Source of the DNA: Gymnopus androsaceus JB14
Taxonomy: Eukaryota > Basidiomycota > Agaricomycetes > Agaricales > Omphalotaceae
Reading direction: 5' to 3'
DNA length: 64,000 nucleotides
Assembly (NCBI GenBank): GCA_009733575.1
Contig: ML769480.1
Location: 145,092 to 209,091, forward strand
This document shows positions 34,301 through 44,253 of this stretch, piece after piece (position 1 is the stretch's first letter; every line of letters begins with the position of its first letter). The position numbers and the translations under genes are program-made. The notes beneath the pieces were generated by a model. It was not told the DNA's origin and ran no database searches. It saw only the letters and a program-made list of their open reading frames with translations.

Positions 34301-35258
34301 AATCGTACTGAGGCTGATTATGCCACTTACTGCTACCGCCGGAGTAAAAGCACCATCAGTCAAGCGTCGTAGCGCTGCAACATAGTCATAAGCTGCCTTC
34401 TTCGAAGCCAGGTGGTGCTCGTTAAACTCATCGAGCACCCGAAATGTCATCATTGTTCGCGGGGCCTTCACCGTAGCAGGAAAAAGACCAGCACTCATGA
34501 GTTGTTCGAGAGGTTTAGCAACGCCGTCACAACCACAGTAGCTGATCACTGTGCTATGGATACTGTTGGTATCACCCACGGTGACCTTTTGGGGAGGACT
34601 AGGATTGAGACAGCGCGCGGCCTTAGAACAAAGATGAATCGCATAGGTGTGGCTGAGTAGACAGGCTATGTCCATCTTGCGGTAGAATCCTTCGCGTTGC
34701 CACATCTTGGGCCAATGGAATGGGTTGTTGGCATGTCGATTAACGAAACACTGTTCACAGGAAGTCTCGTACTTGTAGCAGTCGTGACATTGGACTGTGC
34801 GAGCAGCACCAGAGCCACAAGGGCAAGAGGTTCTGACGTCGTTCGTGGCTTCACGGGAAAGGATGAGGTGGATTAACAGCAGGAGCAATTCGATGAATTC
34901 AGCCATGGTGTTTGCAGTCTGAATGTCTATCAGCCAAGAAAAGATTACATAGTACACTAGGACTCACCTGAGTAGATTTCTTCGGTTCCTCAACCTTGGG
35001 CGTTTCAGGCATCATTGGCTCTTCGTGGTCAACAACCATTTCTGGAGGATCGTCTTCAGTGGCACGTAGCAATGAGGAGCCCGGTTCGTCAAGACTAATC
35101 TGAGCTAACGGCTCTTCTTCAAAGACAAGACCACGACGTGCTATACTAATATCTCCTTCAAAAACGAGGCGGCTGACTTTCGTGGGCACCAACATGCACT
35201 TGGATCGATAATTTATATGATTTTTCTCGAAAGCTTTTCTCTTTGCTTGAGAAGCCAT
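31385..35258 (-). CDS. KDZ transposase with CxC2-type cysteine cluster
   Basis: The multi-exon minus-strand gene starts at ATG 35,258 (first exon ends 34,968) and stops at 31,385. The second exon (34,918 to about 34,331) has the cysteine cluster CPCGSG, CHDC, CEQC, then RHANNPFHWPKMW, as in CxC2 domains found at the N-terminus of KDZ transposases. The catalytic core in 33,679-33,000 shows SYDCNCQYCVN, IPELHIEGH, YRFHPAYIPGAGKFNGEGIEQPWAEMNQ and YWNWQK, which are KDZ signature blocks. The C-terminal exons (32,803-31,385) carry YLPSDLTSSQREALKL and a coiled-coil-like DRIQWFRAREEVERL segment. Exon joints look regular and I see no clear nonsense codon, so this may be an intact transposase of roughly 1,100 residues acting on the surrounding 16.3 kb element. 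Confidence 0.85.
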
Positions 35259-36473
35259 ACCTAAAGAAAATCATTGGAATTTGACAAACGAAGGGGACAT
35301 TATTACGCACTTCTAGCAGGGAACAAGTGGATTTGAACCTTCAACACAGGCGTCTGGAAGAAAAACCGTGAAGGTCATGCGCTGCCCTGACAAAAAGTCA
35401 GACAAGTCACCAGCTGAAAGCTAGGACAATAACCACTGAAAGTGGCTACAGATCGAATGCAGTCGGATGTAAACAATAAAGCTCACTCGGTCAAAGCTGT
35501 AATCGTTACTGCTGGCCAAGTTACCACCGGTTCGGCAAAAAAAAAAAAGTTGCGTCATTTTTGCGTTTCTTCTTTGCCGGTCAAAGCGTTCCATACTGGC
35601 GCGGTCCGATGAGGATGTAGAAGAGGGTGAGCTCGGGTGAAGTAAATGACGATAAAGGTTTGCATTGGGAGAGAACCTCTTTTGAAGGTATCCAAATCAG
35701 TGGAAGCCTTCGTTCTGCCAACAAATCAGTCCCAGACAAAGTTGAAGGGACCGCAGGAGCGGTGGAGCTAAGAGTAGGAGTCAGTTTTGGGTAATTATAC
35801 CTCTATCAGAAATTGACCAATAGATATCTGTTTCAAATAAAACGCGGTACTTGCCTTTAATTGAAGTCAATCCCGCAAGTTGACCTTTGTTGCAATGTGT
35901 GTCCTGGCGTAAAAAATCTTGTATTACAGGTATAGCACACAGCCTGTAGAGATACGACCATCAACAATGGCCAGCAAATACATAAAATTGTCAGGACTTA
36001 CAGGCCTCACCAGACGGCTCCTTCTTGTTTTCGGACCAGAACACCACCAGCTCGGGTTTGATAGTGTTCCAGGCTGTTCGAGGAGCTTAAAACTCTTCAG
36101 ATGTATCCAGCAACGAGAGTTGCGGAAGCAGTCACCGAGGGTGGTTGTACAGAAAAGCAAACCCAAGATGGATGTTGCATGAGAAGGGATCGGGAGGAGA
36201 TACGTAAGTGCGAAGTTCAACTTTATCTTATCTAATATTTTTCTTCCCTTCACTCTCGCTTTGTTCTCCAGATGAATTTCAGTTGTCCCTGCCTCAACTT
36301 TCAGTTGACGGTGCTGAACTGACCAAAGGTCAGTTCATGCCTTTTCTCAAGCAATCTGGTTACATTCTCTTAATCTTGTTTAATTAACAAGCATTAGAAT
36401 TGGGTATAGGTGCGTAAAATCTTTCTCTTTATCCTCAAGTACAAGTTCTCAATTCTACGTAGATCTAAGCTTG
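35259..36473. other. Non-coding spacer inside the KDZ element
   Basis: This is the upstream region of the transposase gene plus a stretch with short open frames (up to 109 codons on the minus strand at 35,924-36,253) that show no recognisable domain. A poly-A run lies near 35,540. Confidence 0.4.
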
Positions 36474-37001
36474 CTAGTTTGGCTTTCCAACATTCTTGGA
36501 GGCCAACGGGGACTCTACGGAAAACTCAGTACGCTGCTTCCAGGGACGGTTATTCATACTGGACTGAAACTGATCAAGTAATGCCCTGGCAATCTCTGGC
36601 GGGTCATTTAGTTTCAATTACATAGTTTACTGAATCCAACTTACCCTTTCGTTCTTTTCGCAGCTCGTTTTCCTCCTGTACCCACTGCCCACACAACTTC
36701 AATACCTCATCAATCTCCCACTCGTGTAATGGTCGGCTTTCTTGAGCCTCACATACATCACACTGCATGAAGCTCAGGACAAAAACCCTCGCATTAAGGA
36801 ACACAATCGCACCTGCCATGAAAAGGCCCCAGAATGTGGATCAACCTTGATTCGATGTTTCCAAGGCACTTCACAATCGAGACAGGCTTCAAATGTAGAC
36901 ACGACCTCAAGTACAATGAGGAAGAGTGCTTTCTCTTCAGTAGTGTTGATTCCATAGGCTCTGGGTACGATGGGAGGGTGTAGTTCTTGGGTAACGGACA
37001 T
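36474..37001 (-). CDS. Small Cys-containing cargo protein of the KDZ element
   Basis: Three exons on the minus strand can be joined: ATG 37,001 to about 36,813, about 36,764 to 36,648, and about 36,597 to 36,474. They give about 140 residues. Visible features are FEACLDCEVPWKHRI and, across the first intron, CDVCEAQESRPLHEWEIDEV. Four cysteines in two CxxC pairs suggest a small zinc-binding fold. It ends with a basic and asparagine-rich tail. No known family is recognised. The gene is divergent from the gene starting at 37,198, separated by 196 bp that would form a shared promoter region. Confidence 0.55.
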
Positions 37002-37153
37002 TGTTAATGGTGAGCTGTGGATTTCTTCAAGGCTACCTTTTATTGATTACTTTATAGATAAGCTTGGACTCGGCTCGACGTATTGTCCAAGACATGTACA
37101 ATAACAGTCCTGTGCATGAAACCTTGTTGTGGCTTTGGCCAAAGCAAGAGCAC

Positions 37154-37160
37154 TATAAAA
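37154..37160 (+). promoter_or_regulatory. TATA box of the 37,198 cargo gene
   Basis: TATAAAA lies 38 bases before ATG 37,198 in the intergenic region shared with the divergent gene 36,474-37,001. Confidence 0.55.
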
Positions 37161-37197
37161 TCTCGATAAGCAGCCACTGAACTTCATCCTCCAAATT

Positions 37198-38271
37198 ATG
37201 CCTACAGACGTTCTTGAGACAGCCTATTCGCGCATGAAGAAGCTTGCCAAACGTATCATCAAGAATTATAACGACGCTATCGAGCTGATCAAAACCATGC
37301 CTCATATGTGGTACAACGAAATCGGCAACATCCGCGCTATCGTCGACAACTTCGAGCATGAATTGAAAGGCGTGATACCTTCCATCCGAGATCAACTTCG
37401 AGGGCAACCGGCATGAGAGCACTATCGTCTTCATAGCGAAGACATTGGTGAGTCTATACCGTCCACAGTTCATCATCTTTTCTGAAATCTTCTTGTAGAC
37501 TACCGCCCTCCCTTGAAAATATCGCTCGATCCCTCTTTTCAGGAACACCTTGCCTCCTTGGGCAACGATCTTCGTCCAATTGTGGTTCATCTACGGCAAT
37601 GGCCTTTTGACACTCCCGTCTTAGAAACAATACTCCTCGACTTGGAGCAGCTATTCATGGAAGAAGTCCCTCATCTTCAAGCTGCTCTTACGCAGGATGA
37701 GCTTGACGAACAAGATTTTCGTCAACTGTATGGCAACAGAATTGGTGAGTTCAACTCATTATAGTGTCTTATCTTCTCTCAATTAATATTTCATCCAGCT
37801 GAGCCCAATGTCGAAGCCCCTGCTACTTGCGATGAAGCCGTTCGCAAATGGCTCCATGGTTTTCCGGAGGAGATGAGGCATGTTTGATGCCTTCCTCCCT
37901 ACTTTCCCAAAGATGACGGTCGAGATAGTTCTTATTTCACCTCCTCCTCTGAAGACGACAGCTCGCCCAGCAGCTCTTCTGACGGAGAGGGCTCCAACGA
38001 TATTTCTTCCAATGGCACTCATTCTGATGACTCCGGGTATGCTGGTGATCATGAAGGTGCAGGAGGCGTAAAGGTGGGTCTTGATCTCACCGGGGTTGAT
38101 GATGATGATGATGATGAGGGCATGGTTGTGGACCATGGTCGCGATATTATCGATCTTACTAGGGACAACGGTGTAATGGATACGGGAGATGGTGTCATTG
38201 ATCTCACTCAAGATAATTCTGATGATGGCCATGGTCCTATTGTTCTGAGCGACATGGATCTTGATGATTAA
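37198..38271 (+). CDS. Acidic cargo protein with SUMO-interaction-like motifs
   Basis: Exons begin at ATG 37,198, about 37,501 and about 37,799, ending at 38,271. The N-terminal half is helical and related to the neighbour at 38,672: compare DPSFQEHLASLGNDLRPI and VPHLQAALTQDELDEQDF with the matching blocks there. The tail is serine-rich, then very acidic (DDDDDD) and contains three hydrophobic cores next to acids: DIIDLTRDN, GVIDLTQDNSDD and PIVLSDMDLDD. The VIDLT type is the classical SUMO-interacting motif. A nuclear role is therefore likely. The first exon meets a TGA at 37,414-37,416 before the best donor, so a frameshift or another splice site is needed, and the last exon needs a further small splice near 37,880. 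No known family is recognised. Confidence 0.5.
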
Positions 38272-38611
38272 ACTTTTGTAATTGGCCGTTCAATAAATCC
38301 AGCTTTGACCCTTATACTCAATTGTTCTGCTTGCTTTGCCGCATTTCGGTGCACTCTTAAGAGGACTTTTGGTCCTTTCTGCCTCAACTCTATGTTGACG
38401 GCTTTTGGAGAGTTCGCTGTCTCTAGAACGCCTCTTGCAACTGGCCGATGCCACTTCACGGTGTGTCTTGTCTCATTTTGCTGAATGTGGCTGATTTTGG
38501 TTCATATCTAGATATGGCCCCCTACTTAAAACGGTCGAGGTCCAACAATAGCCGTACATGCGCTCCTCAAATCATGACTCACTCAGAGCTCATTGTCGGC
38601 CATCCAAGCGA

Positions 38612-38617
38612 TATAAA
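38612..38617 (+). promoter_or_regulatory. TATA box of the 38,672 cargo gene
   Basis: TATAAA lies 60 bases before the start codon of the acidic cargo gene. Confidence 0.5.
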
Positions 38618-38671
38618 CTCCCAGTTTACGCGTTGAAGGCCTCCCGGAATTCCCCCCTTTACTCATTGAAT

Positions 38672-39545
38672 ATGGCCAACACTTCATCTCCCGATATCAC
38701 TCTAGCGTATCACACTCAATGCCTTGAGCTCTTGACAAAATACAAACATATTGTTCACAAATTATCCACGCCCACGGAAGGTCGCCTCACAGATCTCGTC
38801 GTTGCTCCCTTTGTCGATTCCCTTGAGGGGATTTTGACCAGGGACATCCCAATTCTCAAGGCTGCATTCACCAGGGCTATTAAGCCCTTTCCTACCGAGC
38901 GCAAAAGTAAGTGTGATAATTCTTTGCTCTTTCGCCGACGTTCTGAACAATCCTATGTATGTAGCTGTTGATTATAGGGCGAAATATAATCCACCGAATG
39001 GCGTGGATCCTTCATTCTATCTTGAGCTTCAGAATTTGCAAAGAGACATTCAGAATTTGGAGGGGATTTCACGGCAAATGGGCTCTACAGTCGAACTCGA
39101 AATATTGAAGAGATTGATGGATGAACTGGAGGACTCATTGCTGATTCACGTTCCTCGCCTGCAAGCAGCGATAGGACGTACAGCCCTTACCGTCGAAGCT
39201 TTCAACGACATTTATGGAGGTTAGTTCTTCATTTTTCTGCTTTCGCCCATCTAATCTACTTGCAACTTTTTAGTTCCCAATCCCGATATTCCGCCCATTG
39301 TCAAAGAGGAGGATCACGATGTCAATATTCCTGCTGCGGTTGAGGAGGAGGACGAGGAAGAGGTAGTTCGTGCGCTGACGGAGGTGAAAGATGAACCACT
39401 TGACAATGATTCTACAGTTCATGCGCTGACCGAGGTGAAAGATGAAGAAGTTGATCGACTGGATGACAATCTTATGGACGTAGACTTGGAATATCGCCAG
39501 GTCGTTGTTGATTATCGTGCTGGCCTGTTACATTTACTTCGATAG
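38672..39545 (+). CDS. Acidic cargo protein, paralogue of the 37,198 gene
   Basis: Three exons (38,672-38,906; 38,965-39,219; 39,274-39,545) join cleanly to 253 residues. The helical part contains DPSFYLELQNLQRDIQNL and VPRLQAAIGRTALTVEAF, which align with the 37,198 gene in order and spacing, including the final IYG/LYG. The C-terminal third is acidic with a tandem repeat around VRALTEVKDEP and VHALTEVKDEE, and lacks the VIDLT motifs. No known family is recognised. The two genes are in tandem in the same direction, so they arose by local duplication inside the transposon or its ancestor. Confidence 0.7.
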
Positions 39546-39832
39546 TCACTCCGAGGTGAAATCGAATCAAATTATACACCATCACGCTTTCTCGCTTTGT
39601 ACCAATATAAGCTTAACTCTGTCAATCACTTGCGAAATGAATGAATAATGAAGATGATATTATTTAGCATTCAAAGATCAAAAAACTAAGTACATATATA
39701 CAAGACACTATTTGAGGTGTGCATGGTACAAACTACAATTCAAGGCATGCATTCTGCGACAAAAGATACAAATTATTTCAGACATTTGAAACAAACCAAA
39801 AGGGGAATACTACGACTACAATCGAAAGGAGG

Positions 39833-42413
39833 CTACTGCAATAACCTGCGAGGGAAAGCGGGAGGGTAACCCAAGACATTATATGCGCTTTGAACATAAA
39901 ACTCCACGACCTTTCGTTCCCAATCTGCGCCTTGCGTCGCCAACTTTGATAAGTCCATGTCAATTCCTCGGTGCCAGATGACCGGTTTTGCACCACGCCA
40001 GGTGTCAAGAACAGCCCAAAACAATTTGACTGCCGAATAACGCTCCAACCATTGCACTGAAGTGATGCCAAGATCAATTCGGTTGTGTGGTTGGAAGCCG
40101 TCGTACCCAAGAGCACTGGCAATAAGCACTCTTCATGCCCGAGCATGCTGAGTTTGAGAGATTTCCAGCTGTGCCATAGTAATGCTACAGCTAGGCTGAG
40201 GCCTCGTTATGTCCAGCAATGGATCCAGGTAGATAAGCTCCGACCAAAAGTTCACCATGCACAGTTCTTGAATAAGACCACGGGCACTGTTGGTATCAAT
40301 GACTTTGCCTGTGGGAGGCATGACGGACATGTTTGGATTGTAGTCTTTGATAGTGTCCTCTAGGAGTTGGCGGGCCTCGAAATGCGCTTTATTTTTAGGA
40401 GTAATCTCGATCACAGCGCCGGGCTCTAGAGGTTGGTACGAGAGGAATTTGCGCCATACCTCCGTAGGTTGCGGCACCCGACCACGTTCTATCGCAAGGA
40501 GCCATGCTGGCCTGATATGGTCCCACATAGCTAAGAAGGCTGACTGTCGCGAGGACGCCTCTACACCGAAGAACAGTCCAGGGTCCGGAACACTTACGTG
40601 CTTCTTCTGCTGGGAGACACCGTCTCGCTTAATTGTTAGATTGGCATCCACCCATGAAGCGATGGCTGGTGGTGTTATTGCATCTGCAGGAAGGTCTGCG
40701 AATGGATCCCGTTGCTCTTTCGGCGCTGTAAAGTAGATATAATGTGAGTAATACTGTAGGTTCCGAAAATAAAGAAATATAACCTACGTTTAGTGGATGG
40801 TTTCTTTGTCCATTTTTCCCCGGACTTCTTTGTGCGATTTTGACTTATAGGCAGACGAGGATTGCAAGTCTGTTTAGTTAAGCTGGTGCTAGCAGGTGAA
40901 GCAGCTGGTGCCATGATATGACCTCGGGAAGGTTGATAAGATGAGGCATATGCATTAGGTACGTGAAGATTTTCAAATGGATTGTTTGTCTGGAAGCATT
41001 TGATAGATGCAGTTCGAATTGCACCAAATTTATCATCGGAACCGGCCTGTGTTGTTGCAATGGGAGGGTAGGGAGGATTCGCAGGAGTTGTGATTACTGC
41101 AGGAGGTAGCGGATGGCACATATCTACCGCGCAACAAACGATCTGTCGTTGGAATTCATGATTAGGACAGATGAAAAAGACGGGAAGACCAGCACTATAA
41201 AGCATGTGGGCTTCTCGGTCATTCCAAACAAAAGCTCCCATTTTCTTGTCATCAACAGGACAGGATGCAACGTCGTCGAGCAAGTTACGTTCAACCGTAA
41301 CCTTTTGATAGTCCATGACAGCTTTCATGACGAGGTAAGCACGTTGAATTTCTATTAACCCACGCTGCAGATCTCGAAGCAGCATTGGGGTAGTGCTGAT
41401 GCGTTCTGAGCAGAGAGCGATTGTATCCTTTAGCTCAAGAAAAAGGTTCTGAACGTCTGACGATATCTGCGTTGCAAGAAAGAGTGAAGCGCGTGTATTA
41501 AGCAATTTAATTTTTTGTTCTAGAGGAGCCAGAATATCGGCTTTCACTACGCCCTCGACCACATCTGAATCTTGCAAGTCGAGCCACATAATATTCTCTT
41601 CCCAAGTCCCAGCAGTTGGTCGCTTCGTTATCGCAGCCATGAACAGGTAATTGGGATTGAAGGGCTGGGGCCAACATAAAGGATTGTCGGGCCCATAGCG
41701 AGCATCTTCTCGGCGGTACAGATCGCGAGTGGACCCAAGGGGAGGTTCTGGGATGTACCGACAGTTTGGGGAGGTGATAAAATGAGGGGTAGATGTAAGG
41801 AGAGCCCCACAAAGACCATGGATGAATGTAATGCGTTGATTGGCGTCGGGGAGATTTTGAATCAACCGAGAGAGATTTTTGAGATTGGGAAGCTTGGTTT
41901 CGAGGTTGATAGACGCGGGAATCATCTCTAAAGCAGAAAAATAGAATATTATTTCCAGATCAAATGAGAACTAAGTAGGTATAGCGTACGAAAGACTGAA
42001 TCCTCATGCATATTAGCACGATCTACAAGACATGAGTTTGTATCAAAGATGACCTGCATACAGGCACTTACTAGCTCCACCAGTGTAATTGCGGACCAAG
42101 TCTTTCTTCGTGAGCTTGAGCTTAGATTCGTGGGCCGTGCTAATCACAAATTAACAGGGAAGGACGTGCGAGAAATGGCGACATACCTCATCGCAAATAT
42201 TGGGTCAAAATCAAGTCAGGAAAGGATTTTTGGCAACTTAAAGTTGACAGAAGCTCTGTTGACGAGAGTCGAGAGCAGTTGCACTACTAAAAGTAATGTT
42301 TGCAATGAGAATCCGCAATGCAGCGATGATGGAAGTTTAGAAAAAAGAAAAGTTGCACTGCCTCATCCAAAACCGGCATTTCCGGAATTGGAGCTCCGGC
42401 CGTTCTTCCATTA
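39833..42413 (-). pseudogene. Large conserved-looking cargo protein with a nonsense codon
   Basis: The minus strand encodes a 5' exon near 42,080-42,190 (HESKLKLTKKDLVRNYTGGA), a small exon at about 42,030-41,995 (RANMHEDSVF), a long exon from 41,927, then from about 40,729 a last exon after a 62 bp intron. The product would be over 600 residues. It has a helical region (DLQRGLIEIQRAYLVMKAVMDY), a distinctive block GAFVWNDREAHMLYSAGLPVFFI, and a C-terminal segment (PTEVWRKFLSYQPLEPGAV, NFWSELIYLDPLLD). The frame is broken by TGA at 40,133-40,135, likely a former TGG, after which coding resumes (VLIASALGYDG) to 39,833. I recall similar hypothetical proteins in Agaricomycetes but cannot name a function. 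Confidence 0.6.
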
Positions 42414-42643
42414 GGCACTCACTTCACTTTTCTTCCTAACCATCTTGGTGGTACTCTATGAATCGGACCATAGGTCTGATTTAAACCAACTTTCGTTGGT
42501 TCTTGTTTTTATTTTTTGTTTTTTTACTATGAGTGGTGATCCCAACGTTCAAGTCGTGCCCAAAGTCGCATAGAAGTGGATAACATATCCGGTAAGTAAT
42601 TGGAACATATTTCTATTGTACATTCACTAATCTAAAACGATAG

Positions 42644-43629
42644 CTACAAGCCTAAGAACTCGTCCAAAGTGTCCTGAACTTGGCGCAAAACGGCCTTGGT
42701 ATCCTCCCCGAGGTTCTGCCCATCCTCTTTAACAAACTGGATCAACTCATTACATGTGTAGATGACCCCAGTATTGTCTGCAGGCTCCCGTCGATGGCCT
42801 GAGGATGGTCCCGCGACATTGGCTTCCCAACGATTACCTCTTGCATCCGCCACTTTACCTTTCCCCTTGCCTTTGTCTATATCCTTTCCGATGCCGTCTT
42901 TGGGCCTCCACAAACTGTCCATGATCTCAATGTCAGAGCCAGAGTCGTCGTCGCCGTCAGAGCTGTCAATGGAAGGAAAGGGTGCCAGAGCAGAGAGGAG
43001 CTTTGGCCTCTTTGCAGAGCCATTGTAGGCCATGTTTGAAGGCTTTCGTTTTGAAGGACGGATAGGGGAAGACTGGGGAGCGGGTCGAGCCTTTGTCTTG
43101 GCCCTTTGTTGTGTTGGGGGAGCAGAGTGGACCTGGCGCGGTTCAAGGTAAGCTTCCCGCAATCTCGCTGCCTTCGCTTTCTGATTGACACTTTCCAGCC
43201 AAGGAACATATAGCGCGGCTACCTTGCGCTGTACCTCTGGGGCCATAGAAAAATGCTCGAACGTCCTGTTCTTAACAAACCCCCAAGCGCTACAGTCATG
43301 GGTTCCGCAAAACTAGAAAAATTGGACATCGTGTAAGCTTCAGAACATTATCGTATAGTTGCTGAATGTTGACTTACTTGTACAGTGATCTGGCCAAACA
43401 ACTCTGGTCTTTGGCCTCCTGTAGCGACGGTGACTGGATGCAAAGTACCGAGGTTAACACACCGACCACGGTTCCTAACCATGTTGGTGTTGTCCCGAGC
43501 GTCGACAGTCAACAGACAGCCCATCAACCCTTCTTCGAGGTCACTGTTCCATCGCAGGTTGGGCGGAAATCTGAGCGGATATGTGGGGTTAGAGAGATAC
43601 TTTTGGCTGTGTTTAGTGTTGGATACCAT
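42644..43629 (-). CDS. Basic, nuclear-like cargo protein
   Basis: Two exons on the minus strand: ATG 43,629 to about 43,378, then about 43,313 to 42,644, joined by a 60-odd base intron. The first exon ends GQITVQ and the second starts FCGTHDCSAWGFVKN. The middle is strongly basic and proline-rich (RAKTKARPAPQSSPIRPSKRK, and AKRPKLLSAL), typical of nuclear localisation signals. It is followed by an acidic serine segment (SSDGDDDSGSDIEIMD) and a lysine-glycine tract. The C-terminus (CNELIQFVKEDGQNLGED) is helical. Total about 305 residues. No family is recognised. The mix of NLS and acidic IEIMD-type motif resembles the other nuclear-looking cargo proteins. Confidence 0.55.
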
Positions 43630-44253
43630 TGCAAAGTGATAGGTAGCGAAAGGACTATTCGAGAGCGCTTTTATAGACGAACGGCGACTACTTTATCTGG
43701 TAAGTCTCTTTTGTCTATCCAGTAGTCCACATTGATGTTTAAAGGTCCAAGCTACAATTCAGATCTGGGCACATGCGTTTTTTGTTCACCACGTCAGCCA
43801 ATAAGATCGTAAAAAAGTCGCTTTGACCGTCTCAAAATAATCAATGCCTTTACTACTAACCACAACCACCAACTGCAACCACCAATCACCACCAAACCGC
43901 AACTACCACTAAACCACAACTACTCTCTCAGGGGTTACATCCACAACGCTAGTTGCTGGATTCACGAATTTACTGTTGTAATCGACTGGCTTAGAGCTCA
44001 TGCAGCTGTTTTTTTGGCACAATGCTCGCTTACCGCTTCTCTTGGACCAGGTAAGCTTTGACTCGAACTCATTGTCCAGGTACCAATGTCTCAGATTCCT
44101 TATTGGACAGATCCACAGGGCGCTCGGACTTTCGCTCGGACCTGTGTCTTTTTGGGCACTTGAGCACAATAAGCTACCTTCTGCTTTGTTGTGTGGCTTC
44201 TAGTCACGCAGACATGATAAAACTCACACTGATGCTTTGGTCTCATTTGAATT
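43630..44253. other. Spacer with CAACCA low-complexity tract
   Basis: No gene is recognised. Positions 43,857-43,925 are a low-complexity run of ACCACAACC/CAACCACC units. The rest is the presumed divergent promoter region of the genes ending at 43,629 and starting at 44,254. Confidence 0.5.
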
